Assembly (NCBI GenBank): GCA_013396525.1
Contig: VWYX01000725.1
Coordinates: forward strand, 370,167 to 434,166
Source: Chaetorhynchus papuensis
Taxonomy: Eukaryota > Chordata > Aves > Passeriformes > Rhipiduridae
DNA length: 64,000 nt
Direction: 5' to 3'
Under the pieces are notes generated by a model that did not search any database, was not told the DNA's origin, and worked only from the letters and a program-made list of their open reading frames with translations. A program made the translations under genes and the position numbers. Shown in pieces: positions 1 to 11,400 of the stretch. Position 1 is the stretch's first letter. Every line of letters begins with the position of its first letter.

Positions 1-1155
1 GAAGGGAGATACTTCTTAACAGAAGCATGTTAGATATGAATCCATTTGGGATTCCCCCCACTCCAACCCAAGATGTGAAAAAAGTGGTTTAACTGAGGTT
101 TGTTTTAAAAGAGTATTAAGAGCATTAAATGTAAGGAATGATAAGAAGCTCATGTTAACTTCAAATAGTACTAAATAAATTTTAACTGTAAAGCTACAAT
201 TGTTTTTTGTTAAGCTAGACAAAACAATCATGAAGTTTGCTACTATTCATCAGGTGGAGGGAGAGGTAGGATAAGGAATGAAAGGCAAAAAGAAAAGCAG
301 CAAAACTGTTAGCCCCATCTCCTCCACTCAGCTCTGTGAAAACTGCTCTGGTATTTAGGGATTTTGCTCAGATAGGAAATGGGAGCGCCAGTGGTTAATT
401 CCCGCTGGACCTCCAAACTCTTAACATCATGAAGTGCTTCCAAATGCACCTGGCATAATTGTTTAGTGTTCCTATTGTGCACACTGCCAGGGTCATCATC
501 ACTTAGATCTGACAACAGCGTTTTTAACTAGGAAGGCTGGCAGAGCATATATTTACGTGCATATATACATTTATGTGCATATATACACAGGTCTTCCACG
601 GATGGGTAGAGACAAGGGAATTCCTCAACCTCTCCAGCATGGAAATCATTTAAGCTGTTAAATTTAATTTAATAAGGGAACAGAGCTGAACTGTAACTCT
701 CCCCACAACCCTCTTGCTTGGTATCTGTATGCCACTCTGTTACATTTTATCCTGGGACTCAGCTTATCACCATGGCAATAGATACTACAACCGATAACAT
801 GCACAAGGCGCTACAGCCAAGTACTAACTGCACTGAAGTCAACTTGCACATCTAAGCCTCTTTAAGATCAGGACATTACACTGTAAGCACCTAAAGACAG
901 ACACCACAGTAGCTTTCTCTGCTCTTTGCACACCTATTTCCTCACATAGAAATTTTCAAAGAAATAGAAGATCTTGTCATATTATTAGCAAATAGAATCA
1001 AACTAAAACAAAACCAACTCACCACACCCCACTTACCCCCTTTCCCCATCCCCCCCAAAAAAGCACCTTAAGGGCCATTCACCAAATAAGTCAGTCAAAA
1101 CTCCAGATTTCTCTTGACTTTAATGTCATTTGCTTTCTTCCAAGCAAACACTTAC
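1..1155 (-). other. ALG12: ALG12 intron 4 (partial)
   Basis: I looked for the next ALG12 exon (the segment expected to contain a DSYFW-like motif) on the minus strand and did not see it, so this stretch is read as intron running off the left edge. It holds an AT-rich imperfect repeat at about 548-590 (TGCATATATACA units) and nothing else I can name. Confidence 0.7.
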
Positions 1156-1350
1156 CCAACCAAAACATTCCAGCAGGAACAGCATGGGAAAGCACCTTGA
1201 AAATGGAGATTCTTTTAGTTAATAACGTCACCAGGAGCATGAGGCCTAAGAATATGCAGAGCTCCGATCTGAAGACTATAATTGCCAAAGCTGAGAACCA
1301 AATGAATGGCCTTTGCTTTTGCTGTATCCAAAATGTCAATGCCAGAAGCA
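1156..1350 (-). CDS. ALG12: ALG12 coding exon 4
   Basis: Begins after TTTTTTGCAG with LLALTFWIQQKQRPFIWFS and ends HAVPAGMFWL plus one base; the donor is G|GTAAGT at 1155-1154. 195 nt, phase 1 to 1. It is rich in hydrophobic transmembrane residues. It is the last ALG12 exon visible in the window. Confidence 0.92.
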
Positions 1351-3844
1351 CTGCAAAAAACAAACAAACAAACAATCCCAAAATACATCATCCGACATAC
1401 TGAATTATTAATTTTCTAAAGGGTAACACTCAATGCTATCTTCTTGTTCCTCTAACTTCCCACCAATCCTTTCTTGGTCTTCCTACCATTTCTAGTCCAG
1501 AAATTCTTCCCATGTTAGAAAAATGTAATTTGGAATAATGCACAGCTTTATATCATTGATGCTTAAGTAATTAGGAAAAGTATAACCACAGAAGGAACAC
1601 ATGGGAACTCTTTCTAGACAGCCTATTTAATAGCTGTTGAGGGGGGGGGAAAGAAAAACCTTAAGGGAGTACTGAAAGCCTCTCAAACTACAATTCGTAA
1701 TTATTATTGCTCAGTATCAGCTGAGTAGTTAGTTTATTCTCTTGGCTAAGTATATTCTATATTCATGATAACACAAACCCATTTCAAATATGAAAATGAG
1801 ACTACAGGCTACTGCTGAGGGAGAAAGATCTATAAATTCATTTGCATGATTAGGTGAGACACACCATATCTCTACAGATGAAGCTGTCTCTAGTTTGAGT
1901 TTAAATCTCTATATAATAAAGTGCTCATGATCCTAAGGAAAACATGTAAAATACTAAGAGTACAAAATCATGAAAAAACTTGTATTTTTTAATACCTGCA
2001 GAAATTATCTGAGGCATTTATTTCTACACAGCGTTTATCTGACAATTCATCTGCTTTTGTTTCTCATTTCTGATCTATACAGGTCAGACCTATACATCAA
2101 GCTCATAATTTTATTAGCTGAACAACTTGCACTGAAGCATTTAGTGACTCAGCTAGTATCTCTCACATGTGATTAATTTTCCTTCTCATCAACTCTGGGG
2201 GAAAACTGTATATGTAGAGAGGGGTTTTGACTTTGATTATTTTTTTTTCTTTAAGCGTAGAAGCTGCTGCATCTGTAGACAACTTCAGAAGAGGAAGGTA
2301 GAGATGTTGCAGTAGGAATTTCTTCCACAGTCCCATAAGAAAGTTGTTTCCTGTGCAGCCTAAATTCACAGGGCTTTTTTGAACTGCAGGTGTACCTCAT
2401 GCCTTTCCATGGCTCTATGTTTTATGCATTAGATATGTGTACTCAAACCTCTAGCTAATCAAAGCCATCTGACAAAACCCACACATACTCAGATTCAATA
2501 AAACTTGATTCAACAGCCATTGTAGGAATATATGGTAAAAAAAAAGAGAAAGAAATCTCAAGCTTTCTAGTCTTGTTATCATACAATTTAATCAAGTAGA
2601 TATGTTAACTTGGTCTGACCATACTTTTCCCGTGCTTTAACTACTCATACATTTGAAAAGAAGTTTTAGATTTTAAAATTTTTCCCATGAAATACCTACC
2701 AAAAGGAAGCGCAAACACATTAGGGAGGGTTCTTGTACAATAAAACATCAAATGAAACTGAGTAACAGTGATGAGACAGAAGATTGATGCTGTAGTTGCT
2801 CCAAACTGTTTTCGAACTTCTTTCTGAAGCTTCCATAACGTGAAAATTACACTGAGTCCCAAACTTCCTCGGACTATGAGGAGAATAAAAACAGGAATTA
2901 AAGAGTAAGTATCAGATGGATCACTGATGAATGGCCATGTTAAACAATGTAATGAGAAGATGTTCTGAGGATTAACACTTAAGATACCACAATATAACTA
3001 CCTTCAAAGAAACAAAAACCCAAACAAAACTCCATTTACCTTATCTATTCTAATCCACTTTTAACTTGTCTGGTAGTTCTGCACAAAGGTCAGTGCTTCC
3101 ATGCTGAAGTTAAGGATCCTTTCTGAAGCGTACAAGGGAGTGGACTCTCTGAGGACACTTGAGACACTTGCTTTTTCTACACTGCCTGACGTTTGCTAGC
3201 ACAGACTTTCTGTGAGCTGTTACTCCCTAAAGAGGGAGCAGAGTGGCCATGCTGGCCCCAAGTACCATAGTTTGGGTTTTCCCTCATCGAGGAGAAGAAT
3301 ATCACAATTTAACCATTGATCCAATCACTGAATGTAGCAGCAATGTTTTTACTGATGCACAAACGGGTGACATCTCTGAGGATTTGAAGTTCTCATACCT
3401 ATCAGCTGGGAGTAAAACTTGGACATTCTTAGCACAGAAAGTACGTAGATAGCTGGGCTGGAAAGAGCAGCAATAAAAATTGGTCCAAGGAACGTTCTTG
3501 GGACAACTCCAGGAAATTCATGATGGTCATACTGCAAAAAGGAGAATCTACTTAAAATAGGCAAGTCAGAAACAAGGGAAAATAAATCATATTCACACGG
3601 CATTTATCCTACACATATTGCAGGGAATTGCAATACTGTCCAAAACGGTCCAAAAATGAAGACATTCTTTTTAATTTACCTTATCCAAGTCCAGCTGGTG
3701 GTACACCACATCATGGATAGCTTGTAGGTTAAAGCTTTCCTCCACTTTTGTGAAAGGACAGACAGTTAAATGAATAAAGGCCACAACAATAAGCAGCAGC
3801 AGCAACGGGAATGACCGTCCACTTGAGCTCCTCTTCTGAGCCAT
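1156..3844 (-). CDS. ALG12: ALG12, ER alpha-1,6-mannosyltransferase (N-terminal part, 4 coding exons)
   Basis: Four spliced blocks (3844-3680, 3531-3399, 2873-2700, 1350-1156) join in frame to give the first 222 residues of ALG12; human ALG12 is about 488 residues, so the rest lies left of the window. The family (GT22, GT-C fold) adds the eighth mannose, alpha-1,6-linked, from dolichyl-P-mannose to Man7GlcNAc2-PP-dolichol in the ER lumen. Seen directly: a basic N-terminus, a first membrane segment at about residues 13-30, then the family signature TKVEESFNLQAIHD (residues 32-45) with the acidic pair expected in the first luminal loop, HEFPGVVPRTFLGP (about 59-72), and YCTRTLPNVFALP in exon 3. 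The start is MAQKRSS, with A at -3 and G at +4. All junctions are GT-AG with matching phases (0, 1, 1, 1). No frameshift was seen. The assignment rests on recall of the human protein and is firm. Confidence 0.95.
2700..2873 (-). CDS. ALG12: ALG12 coding exon 3
   Basis: Begins after CTCATAG with RGSLGLSVIF and ends after NVFALPF plus one base; the donor is G|GTAGGT at 2699-2698. 174 nt, phase 1 to 1. It contains the conserved QFHLMFYCTRTLPN segment of the GT22 family. Confidence 0.93.
3399..3531 (-). CDS. ALG12: ALG12 coding exon 2
   Basis: Begins after CTTTTTGCAG with Tyr56 (YDHHEFPG) and ends at SQLI plus one base of a split Val codon. The donor is G|GTATGA at 3398-3397. 133 nt, ends in phase 1. 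It encodes the first luminal loop end and a second hydrophobic segment (TFLGPIFIAALSSPAIYV). Confidence 0.93.
3680..3844 (-). CDS. ALG12: ALG12 coding exon 1
   Basis: Codes residues 1-55 from ATG at 3844 to DLDK. The donor is AAG|GTAAAT with GT at 3679-3678, phase 0. The exon probably extends upstream as 5' UTR to 3869, where a minus-strand AG (3871-3870) follows a pyrimidine-containing run. Confidence 0.93.
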
Positions 3845-3869
3845 CCTGGCTTTGAAATTCAAATATATT

Positions 3870-6800
3870 CTATTATTATTAAAAGGAAAATAAAAAGAAA
3901 TTACATTAATTACATGGCATGAAGTGTACAACCAGAAAAAAAAGATTGATGATGCAAGGAAAATGTACTACAGCAGTTGAAAAGTTTAAACAAAGATGAA
4001 TAAGTCAAATAATCCAGGAAATTTTTTACTAGTTCAATGAATTAAGGTAGCCAAAAATATATTCAGGAAGCATTTCAGCATTTATGCCACCCTCTGTAAA
4101 TGTTATAGTTTTAGTTTTCACCTAAAAAATCTCAAGACAACATGGACCCTACCTAATAAAGTATATCCATTTGCATTCCATACTGCCCCCACTGCTGAGA
4201 GTGTCACCCCAAACATGTCTGTGCTTTGTGGGACAGACGGCTTTGTAATTTACCCTCACTTTAACTGCACACTGGATTTGCAAATCATCTTTAGCACACA
4301 CTCTCTTGTTTGTTCAGGGCTCCAAAAACAGTGTGAGAGGAGCCATGAGGATGAGAAATTATTGAGAACAGAGCACTCTGATCTCCTGAGTTTGCCAGCA
4401 GTTAGGTCTGGACTTGGCCAGTGAAGGACAAATCCCCTCTGGCACCCATGCATGTCACTATGGGATGAGACAGTCTGTACCCATCCTTCACGCTTCCACC
4501 CATGAATGAAGGCCCCCTCTCCCTAGTGCTCCATTTCACAACATCGCTGAGCCATTCTTATGGTAGTATTTGTGTTGTATTCTATCATTACGATAAAATC
4601 ATGTGTCCAGGTGATGCCAGAGCAAATCTGTTTAATGTTCTTTTCATTTAAGCTTCCCGATTTTTTTAAGTTTACAACTTAATAAAAGACAAGAGATTTT
4701 GGTTATTGTTATTCTTGCTCTGTTCTCACAGAAACAGTATTTCAAAAGCAGCACTTTTAAGGTACAACTGGGGTTTTGGTTAGATTTTTTCCTCCTGTGT
4801 CTTGGTCTAAATATGTCCATCAAACAGATGTAGGATAGTTGGCAGATTTCCTAGCAACTGCCTCCTAGAGCTACCTTTTCCTGAAATGATGTTTATGCTG
4901 CTCATTAGTAAAAATAAGAGTGAGCTCATGTTCCTTATATGCAAAAGTAGCACCAATAAATCCTGAAATTTGTATTTCCTGTAAATTGAATGTATCTACA
5001 TATTATTTTAAATATCTCACTGACTGCATCTCTTTTTCTGATGATTGCCTCTGCTACAGACTGTAAACAAACCTCTAAGCCTGGGCTCAAAGACAAAACA
5101 TTGACAGGAACCTAAACAAACCCTTCACCCCAGGGAGTGGGAATAGCCTTTTTACCCTGGGCCTAGTATTACTTCTTTTTAAGAATGGATAAAGATGGTT
5201 TATGCTACAACAGAATCCTTTTCCCATAGGAGTAGAAGAAGAGGCATGGGACTGACATCAAGAGCACCTCAAAAACTGTCTGGCAGGAATTAAGTCCTTG
5301 CACAGGGCAATTTATCTTGCACAAATTCTTGTCTATAGAAGGCAATCTTGGTGAAGTCTTCCAATAAATGCAGAGGAATCTCATGTTTCTGGCCAAACTT
5401 AACTGAGGAGAAAAATGGACACTGAAGGGTGAATCCACTGCTGCACACAGCTACAGGACACCTGAGCAGCTCATGCATCAGGTGAAACAGTATATAGGTA
5501 TTCACCAGCAAGGTAGGTATTCCTGACTCCAAATTCACAGCTTTTTAACACTACAGGTATTTTAGGACCCAATAAATCCTTATAATAAATCCTTATATAT
5601 AAATCCTATATAAAAATCCAAGTGCCAAGAAGCTCAATTTTTTCCTTCTTAACTACATCAGCTGTATAATAAAGAGCTGTTTCCTTCACCTATAAATACT
5701 GCATTCATTATCCTCTGACCAATCTACAACACAGCCTGCTCCTGGTATCTTCAGCTGATAACCACATGAGTAATCAGTCCCCAACTTCCTAAATCAGAAT
5801 GAAAGTGAAGCTACATATCCCACACACAATTTATCACAAGCTTTTTTTTTTTCTTTGTGCTGTTGACTCCAATCCTTTTGTATGCCTGAAGAAAGTGAGC
5901 ATGCCAGCATACTTGTACATCTTGAAGATAATTATATGCATTATAAATACTGAAATTCCCTGAAGGGAAACATGCTGGAAGATAAAAAACCAAAGCATGA
6001 AGACAACACCCAGTTTTCTGAGATAAAGCCTAATAAATTCAGTGGTCTTGTCAAGACTCAAGATAACTTGCTCCGTTGAAAATTGATGCTGATAAGCATC
6101 AAAATTCAAGTGGAATTTATGAAGACAGGTAGACACTGAATTTGATGATTAAAATAAATTTGCCATATAAAAGCAAAATACTTGCAATTATAGTTTTTTA
6201 TTTTTTGAATGCCAAAACCACAGGAACAGATTTTCACTTAATAAAAATAATTCAATAATGAAGCTTAGAGTAATAATCATAAGCAAATACATATAGGTTT
6301 GTCCATTGATCACATTCTGGCAATTTCAGAAGAATCTTCCTCAGGCCTCTGCAACATACCCACAGTGACTCCTCCCAAGGAGCCTACTTCAAGGCTGAAT
6401 GATAGGAGAGCAGGGGTTTTAAAATAAAGAATTCATCTTTCCCTGGGTTTAAACTGAGTGAAAAAAAAATGGATTTTTATGTTAAAAAAAAGGCTGAGGT
6501 ACTTCCATCAAAAATGGTTTGCTGCCGTTTTATACTTTTTCAGTGGAATTACCATTAGTTCAAACAGACTTTTTACTCTTCCCGTGAAAAACCTACCACA
6601 TCTTTATCACTTACATTTCTCAGGCGCTCTTCAGAAGAGATATGACAGAGTTTGGCAGCCAAACTGCATGTTAAATCTGTCTACAGAGTCATTTCACTCC
6701 CTCACACGGAGGCGTCTAAGCAGAACCACCAAGCGCACCCTGCCAAAAAGTCTTCCCTCTACAGCTTGATCTAGCTTTGGCAAAACCCATTTTGTATTAT

Positions 6801-7700
6801 CTTAAATTTCCATGGCCTTTTCCTATGCTTTAATAGCTCTTCCAAGTTTGCTCTAGAGTTAACACCTCAATGAGATCAGATTTAAACCTTGTGGTTGCTG
6901 GGATTGCTTTTTCTTCTTGCATTAGGAAAAAATCGCAGTTACTACTCTTATATACGCTTCCTCATGAGTTTGGGGACTGGCTGGGAAAAGAAAAAATAAA
7001 AAGCCAGGAAAAAAGAAAACAGAAAGTTGAAGCAGGAAATAAAGTGTGGGACACTACCAGACACAAGGCTATGATGGAGCTATACAGAAAGAAATGTCAC
7101 TCTTGGAGCCGGGAAAGAAACATGCAGAATGCTCTCGACTGACACCTACCTAAATCCAACCCCAACACCCTCCCCTCGTCCCCGGGATCCCCGGCCCCAG
7201 CAGGGGACACCGGGACATCCACCCGCCCAGCCGAGCTGAGCCCAGCCGAGCCGCGCCAGCCCCTCAGGTGCGCTATGGGGCAGGTCTGCAGTGCCGCCCG
7301 TCAGGTCGCTCCTGTGAGGGGGCTCCGTGGGGGAATCGGGCCGAGACCAAACACCACCCGCGCTCCTGCAGCCAGCGGCGCCGCCCCCAGGCCGCCAGGC
7401 CCCCGCGGCAGGGGCAGGCACCGCGCCCCGCGCGCACCCCTCAGGAGGCGGCTGCCCTGCCCGGCCCGGCCCCGCTCCCTCCCGCCACGCCACAGCTCCC
7501 GCGCCCGGGAGGCGGAGAGCGGGGGCGGCCGCCTGGCAGTGCCCGGCGGGGCTCCCGGGAACGCCCTCTGGCCCGGCTGCAGCAAAGGCACGGGCAGCTG
7601 GCGGCTCCCCCGCCCGGCCGCTGCCCCATCCATCCGTCCATCCCTCTCTCCCGCCCGCCCCGCCGGCCCGGGCAGCGCCCGCGGCCCGTCTCGCACTCAC
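3870..7700 (-). other. ALG12: ALG12 intron 1 (5' UTR intron)
   Basis: Inferred intron between the non-coding first exon (donor at 7700) and the coding first exon (acceptor near 3870). No ALG12-like or other coding exon was recognised inside. It is AT-rich to about 7140 and then enters the CpG island. It contains a small degenerate tandem repeat at 5571-5620. Open frames such as the one at 6458-6769 look like chance. Confidence 0.6.
5571..5620 (+). repeat. Degenerate AATAAATCCTTAT tandem repeat
   Basis: Four imperfect units of ATAAATCCTTATAT type inside ALG12 intron 1. Confidence 0.65.
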
Positions 7701-7800
7701 CGCGCGCGCGCCCACGTGGCCACCCCGCAGCGGGCGCCGGCAGCGCGGGAGCGGCAGCACCAACCCCGCGAGCACGTGACCGCCTCCCCCGCCGGCCATA
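7701..7800 (-). other. ALG12: Probable ALG12 non-coding first exon
   Basis: On the minus strand a strong donor, CG|GTGAGTGCGAG, lies with the last exon base at 7701, inside the CpG island and facing the ALG12 coding exons. The coding exon has a possible acceptor only 25 nt before the ATG, so a separate 5' UTR exon is expected. The donor is seen; the upstream limit (transcription start) is a guess and could be anywhere from about 7780 to 8000. Confidence 0.5.
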
Positions 7801-7805
7801 TTAGG
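7796..7805 (+). promoter_or_regulatory. CArG box (SRF-type CC(A/T)6GG)
   Basis: CCATATTAGG is an exact consensus CArG box, identical to the core of the classical serum response element. It is an AT-rich island inside a very GC-rich stretch, about 95 bp upstream of the ALG12 first-exon donor. No adjacent Ets/TCF site was obvious. SRF binding is inferred from the motif only. Confidence 0.5.
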
Positions 7806-8006
7806 TGAGGGCAGGGCACGCCCCCGGCAGCAAAAGGTCTCCGAGGCGGCTGCCAAATACAAATGGCGGCCGGCTCTGAAGCCCCCGCGGAGCGCGCGCC
7901 TGCCCTTTCTCATGATGGCGGCGGTGCGCGAGCCCGATGGGCGTGGCTCACCCAGACAGCTCTGCCCCGCCCCCCGCCCCGCTCTCCGGGCACGCGGGGG
8001 CCTCCC

Positions 8007-8011
8007 ATTGG
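8007..8011 (-). promoter_or_regulatory. Second CCAAT box
   Basis: ATTGG on plus (CCAAT on minus), 26 bp from the ERSE CCAAT box, about two and a half helical turns. Paired CCAAT boxes bound by NF-Y are common in bidirectional, TATA-less promoters. No ERSE spacing is present here. Confidence 0.55.
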
Positions 8012-8018
8012 TCCGGAG

Positions 8019-8037
8019 CGTGGCGGGCGCTGATTGG
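8019..8037 (-). promoter_or_regulatory. ER stress response element (ERSE, CCAAT-N9-CCACG)
   Basis: The minus strand reads CCAAT, nine bases (CAGCGCCCG), then CCACG: an exact match to the ERSE consensus bound by NF-Y and ATF6. It lies about 190 bp upstream of the CRELD2 ATG, inside the shared promoter. CRELD2 is known as an ER-stress-induced gene, so the location fits. Function is inferred. Confidence 0.85.
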
Positions 8038-8043
8038 ACCACG
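8033..8043 (+). promoter_or_regulatory. ERSE-II (ATTGG-N-CCACG)
   Basis: The plus strand reads ATTGG-A-CCACG, an exact match to the ERSE-II consensus. Its ATTGG is the same CCAAT box used by the ERSE on the other strand, so one NF-Y site is flanked on both sides by a CCACG half-site. Confidence 0.8.
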
Positions 8044-8229
8044 TCCCTTCGCTCCGCCGCCTCGGCCAACGAGCGCCCGGGCTCGGTGCGCGCGTGGGGC
8101 TGACGCGGAAATCTGAATGGAGCTCGCGGGCCGGCGGCGGCGGGGCCGGGGCGGGGCGAGTGCGGCCGCCGCTCAGGGGGCTCGGCTGGGGCGGCCCCGC
8201 TCCGCGTCCAGGGGTCCCGCGCCCTCGCC

Positions 8230-8400
8230 ATGGGGCCCGGCCCCGCTCCTCGCCCGGGCTCCGCTCCGCGACCGGCCCGCGTGGCCTTGGCCGTGCTGCT
8301 CTGCGCCGCCCTGTTGCTGCCGCCGCCCGTCCGCGGCGCCGGTGAGCGGCGGCGCCTGGCGTGCTCCACCTGCCGGGGCATCGTGGACAGGTTCAACCAG
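8230..8400 (+). CDS. CRELD2: CRELD2 exon 1 (coding part)
   Basis: 57 codons, phase 0 at the end; the donor is CAG|GTGGGT. It encodes the hydrophobic signal peptide (VALAVLLCAALLL, residues 18-30) and the CSTC redox-like motif, ending DRFNQ. A GGTGAGC at 8341 looks like a donor but is read through, because the downstream codons match the family. Confidence 0.93.
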
Positions 8401-11400
8401 GTGGGTGGCGGTCCCACGGTGGGGCAGGGGTTCGGCGGGGGTCTCACGTCGGGGCCGAGTAGCGGCGCAGGCGGCTCCGCGCCCGTGGCGCCGAGGGGCA
8501 GCGGCGGCCCCTGACCGGGCAGCGCCGGCGCTTGCGGCACGGGTCAGGCCGGCTTTGCGCCCAGAGGCCGCACTAGAGAGCGCCTCCGCCGGAGCCGCGA
8601 TCCTGGCGGCGCCCGGCCCGGTGACGGGGCAGCCGCGGGTCCCGCTCCGGCAGCGATCGCAGTGCTGAGGCGGGTGGGTGGCAGAGCTCCTCCATCTCTG
8701 CCGTCAAAGGTGTTTTGGTGCTTTTTGTGCAAAAAGGCTGGCTCCGTTGGAGCGTGCCCGGCTCCGTGGGAAGTGTTTTTGGAAAGCTTCGTCTCTGAAC
8801 AGTCACTGTCTGTTGCCGCTTGCAGCAGCCGTACATGTGGCACAGTGGATTCAGCGTCGGCAGCTGAATGAGGGGCTGCTGCTGCGCCTGGTGACAGGTG
8901 CTTAGTGCTCTCGATACGCATTTCGGCTGCCGCAGGATCTCTAGGTCGCTTGAACGGCGGGGGTTTTCTGCGAGGTGTCATTTGTTTGGTGGCATTGGCT
9001 CTGACTGGGGACAGCTGCACTGATCGCCCTGCTGTACGGTTGTGTGCTTAAGTTACGACGTGGTGCAGATTGGGCTGCTATCAGAACTGAATGAAGCAGA
9101 GGTTCTGTTGAGATGATATTAATACTTTCTGAGAACTTGAGGGAGAAGGGTGTAAAGTTTCATACATGCATGGGGCTTTTTTGTAAACCAAGACTGTTAC
9201 AAGGCCTTGCTTATGCATTAGGAAAATTTAATCATGTTATGCTTTAACCTACACTTTCTCACTTTTCATGTTGTCATTAGCAGTTGCTTTCTCTCAGGAA
9301 TTTGATCAGCAGTTTGAGGGCTCTAATGTAGTTTCTGCACGGCACTTTCCACAAGTTTTATATAAACATTTATTATTGCCCTTAATTTTTGTTAGAAACA
9401 AACCCTATGTAATATCTGGTACTTTTTATTTGTAGGGTTTAGCAGATACAGCTAAAAAAAACTTTGGTGGTGGAAACACTGCTTGGGAAGAGAAGACGCT
9501 GTCAAAGTATGAGTCCAGGTGAGCTGTCTCAGTACTTCTCACTCAGCTGTGTTTTCTGTCCACTGTGTGTAACTTCACTGTACCACTGTTTGTGTGGAAC
9601 TTAAATACTGAACTTTGCAGCTAAGGTTTCTCTTGTCCAAACCTTAAATTCTTAATGATTAAAATGTTATATTATATTGCAATCTAAAGATTATAGTAAA
9701 GACTGAAATGCCTTATTAATGCCTTTATTCATCTGGTTTCTGAAAACAACAGAAGTTAATTCTGTCATTAGTCATGGTAGGTTTTTTCTATTTAGCCATT
9801 AAAATCTTAAAGTAATGATCGTAAGTAATGATCGGTACTTTATTGCTAGTCATAAAAGGTACAGAGTACTAAAATACTTGGTTTAGAATTAAAGCAGCAT
9901 CTCCTCCCTAGAGTTGTCACTATTTCAGTGGCAAAGAGAATGCAGATTACTGTAGCACAGGTATATATAGTTGACCATGGAGCAAAGTTACCTGATATCC
10001 TTCTTCTACATTTCAAATTTTTATCTTAGTTGGAGCACTGAGATGTTACTGTGAGATTCACAGGCTTGCGTCAAATAAAAATATATTAAATATGTTGTTG
10101 AACATAAGAGAAAAGTACTGCACTCCAATTTTCTGGGAAGCTAAAAATCTATCAAACCTACAATCTGCAAACATAGTAAATGCAAGCAAGTCACAAGGTT
10201 CTTGTGCTCATTATTCTGGTTTTGGGGGTGTTGTTTTTTTTTGACTGAAGTAATGTTTATTAGTTCTTTATTCTGATACTTGGTGTGTTCTGAAAATAGT
10301 TTGGGGCACCCCATAAACTGATGAAATATTCTCACTGAAGTCTGGCTGCTCTGTGATGTCTTGAGTTGTATCGAACATTTAAATTAAATTTACAGTTTTC
10401 CTTCTCTGCTTGCAGTGAAATTCGTCTCGTAGAGATCATAGAGAATCTGTGCGATAGCAGCAACTTCGAATGTAACAACATGGTAGAAGAACATGAAGAA
10501 CTTATAGAGAAATGGTGGTTCAAATTGTAAGTATCGTTATTTTGGTAGAGATCTTTGCGTGAATAAAATATCTAAGAGGATGAACTAATAATGTTAAATC
10601 TTGAGCCTGAACAATAGCAGTATAGTATATATAATACAATTCTTCATTATCCTTCAAGAGCTGCCATTGGGTACAGCTGGTTTCAGGCTGACTTTTAGTA
10701 TCATGTGCTGCTGTACTGTGTTCCTTTTGATTTTCAGTTCCAGCAGTGTTGCACCAAAGCACCTACACTTGTTTCTTATATACTGTCTACTTAGTTACCA
10801 GTGGGGTGTTGAGGCAAACTAACATTGGAAAATCTTTGAACTTTAGGCCCTTGTTTTCCTTTGTCACAAAACTGCAAGGGACTCTTTGGTTCTTGCGAGT
10901 TTTTTGTTTGCTTGCTTTTTTTTCCCGAAACTACATTTTGTCCTCCGGTCAATCAAAAGAATAGTTGGTGCTAATCAGTGTAGAAGTTGGATCTCTTGAG
11001 GATGGTAGAGTAGCAGCTGACTTTCCTACCTGCCTTTTAAGCCAGATTGTGATTTCTGTTATGGCTAAGCTTTTCATGTACCAGTCTTAAATATAATTAG
11101 TGCAAGGATGGCAGTGTAGCATTTAGATTTCTTAATATTTGGGTGTTTTAGTTCCAAATCATGTTTCTTCTAAGTATTTTTCACTAGTTTAGACTGTCAG
11201 CACTCTTAATTAGCTAGAATTCAGTAGGGTGAACTGCCGTTATAACGTTTCATAACCGGATAAGGTTTTTTGATGATCCACTTTCTTCTAAATGACTTCT
11301 TTATCCTTTTACATAAGTATACAGGTTTGTATATATGTTAACACCTCATGAAAGGAATAGAATAGAATAGCAGAGTAGAGAATAGAATATTTCAGTTGGA

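Larger units (their letters stand above)
7140..8690. promoter_or_regulatory. CpG island / bidirectional ALG12-CRELD2 promoter
   Basis: GC content and CpG frequency rise sharply at about 7140 and fall after about 8690, in clear contrast to the AT-rich flanks. The two divergent genes begin inside it: the ALG12 first-exon donor at 7701 (minus) and the CRELD2 ATG at 8230 (plus). No TATA box was seen, as usual for such promoters. It contains GC boxes (for example 8148-8157), an EGR1-type site GCGGGGGCG (7519-7527), two CACGTG E-boxes (7713-7718, 7773-7778), YY1-like ATGGCGGC elements (7863-7870, 7915-7922), and CCAAT/ERSE elements annotated separately. Confidence 0.9.

Noticed and set aside
8341..8346. 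GGTGAG in CRELD2 exon 1 as a splice donor
   Set aside because: Using it would remove the CSTC motif and DRFNQ codons that match the family and join in phase with exon 2.
7146..8540. 464-codon minus-strand open frame across the CpG island
   Set aside because: Composition is Arg/Pro/Gly/Ala-rich, as expected of stop-poor GC-rich DNA. It overlaps the promoter and CRELD2 exon 1, and many other frames on both strands are open in the same place.
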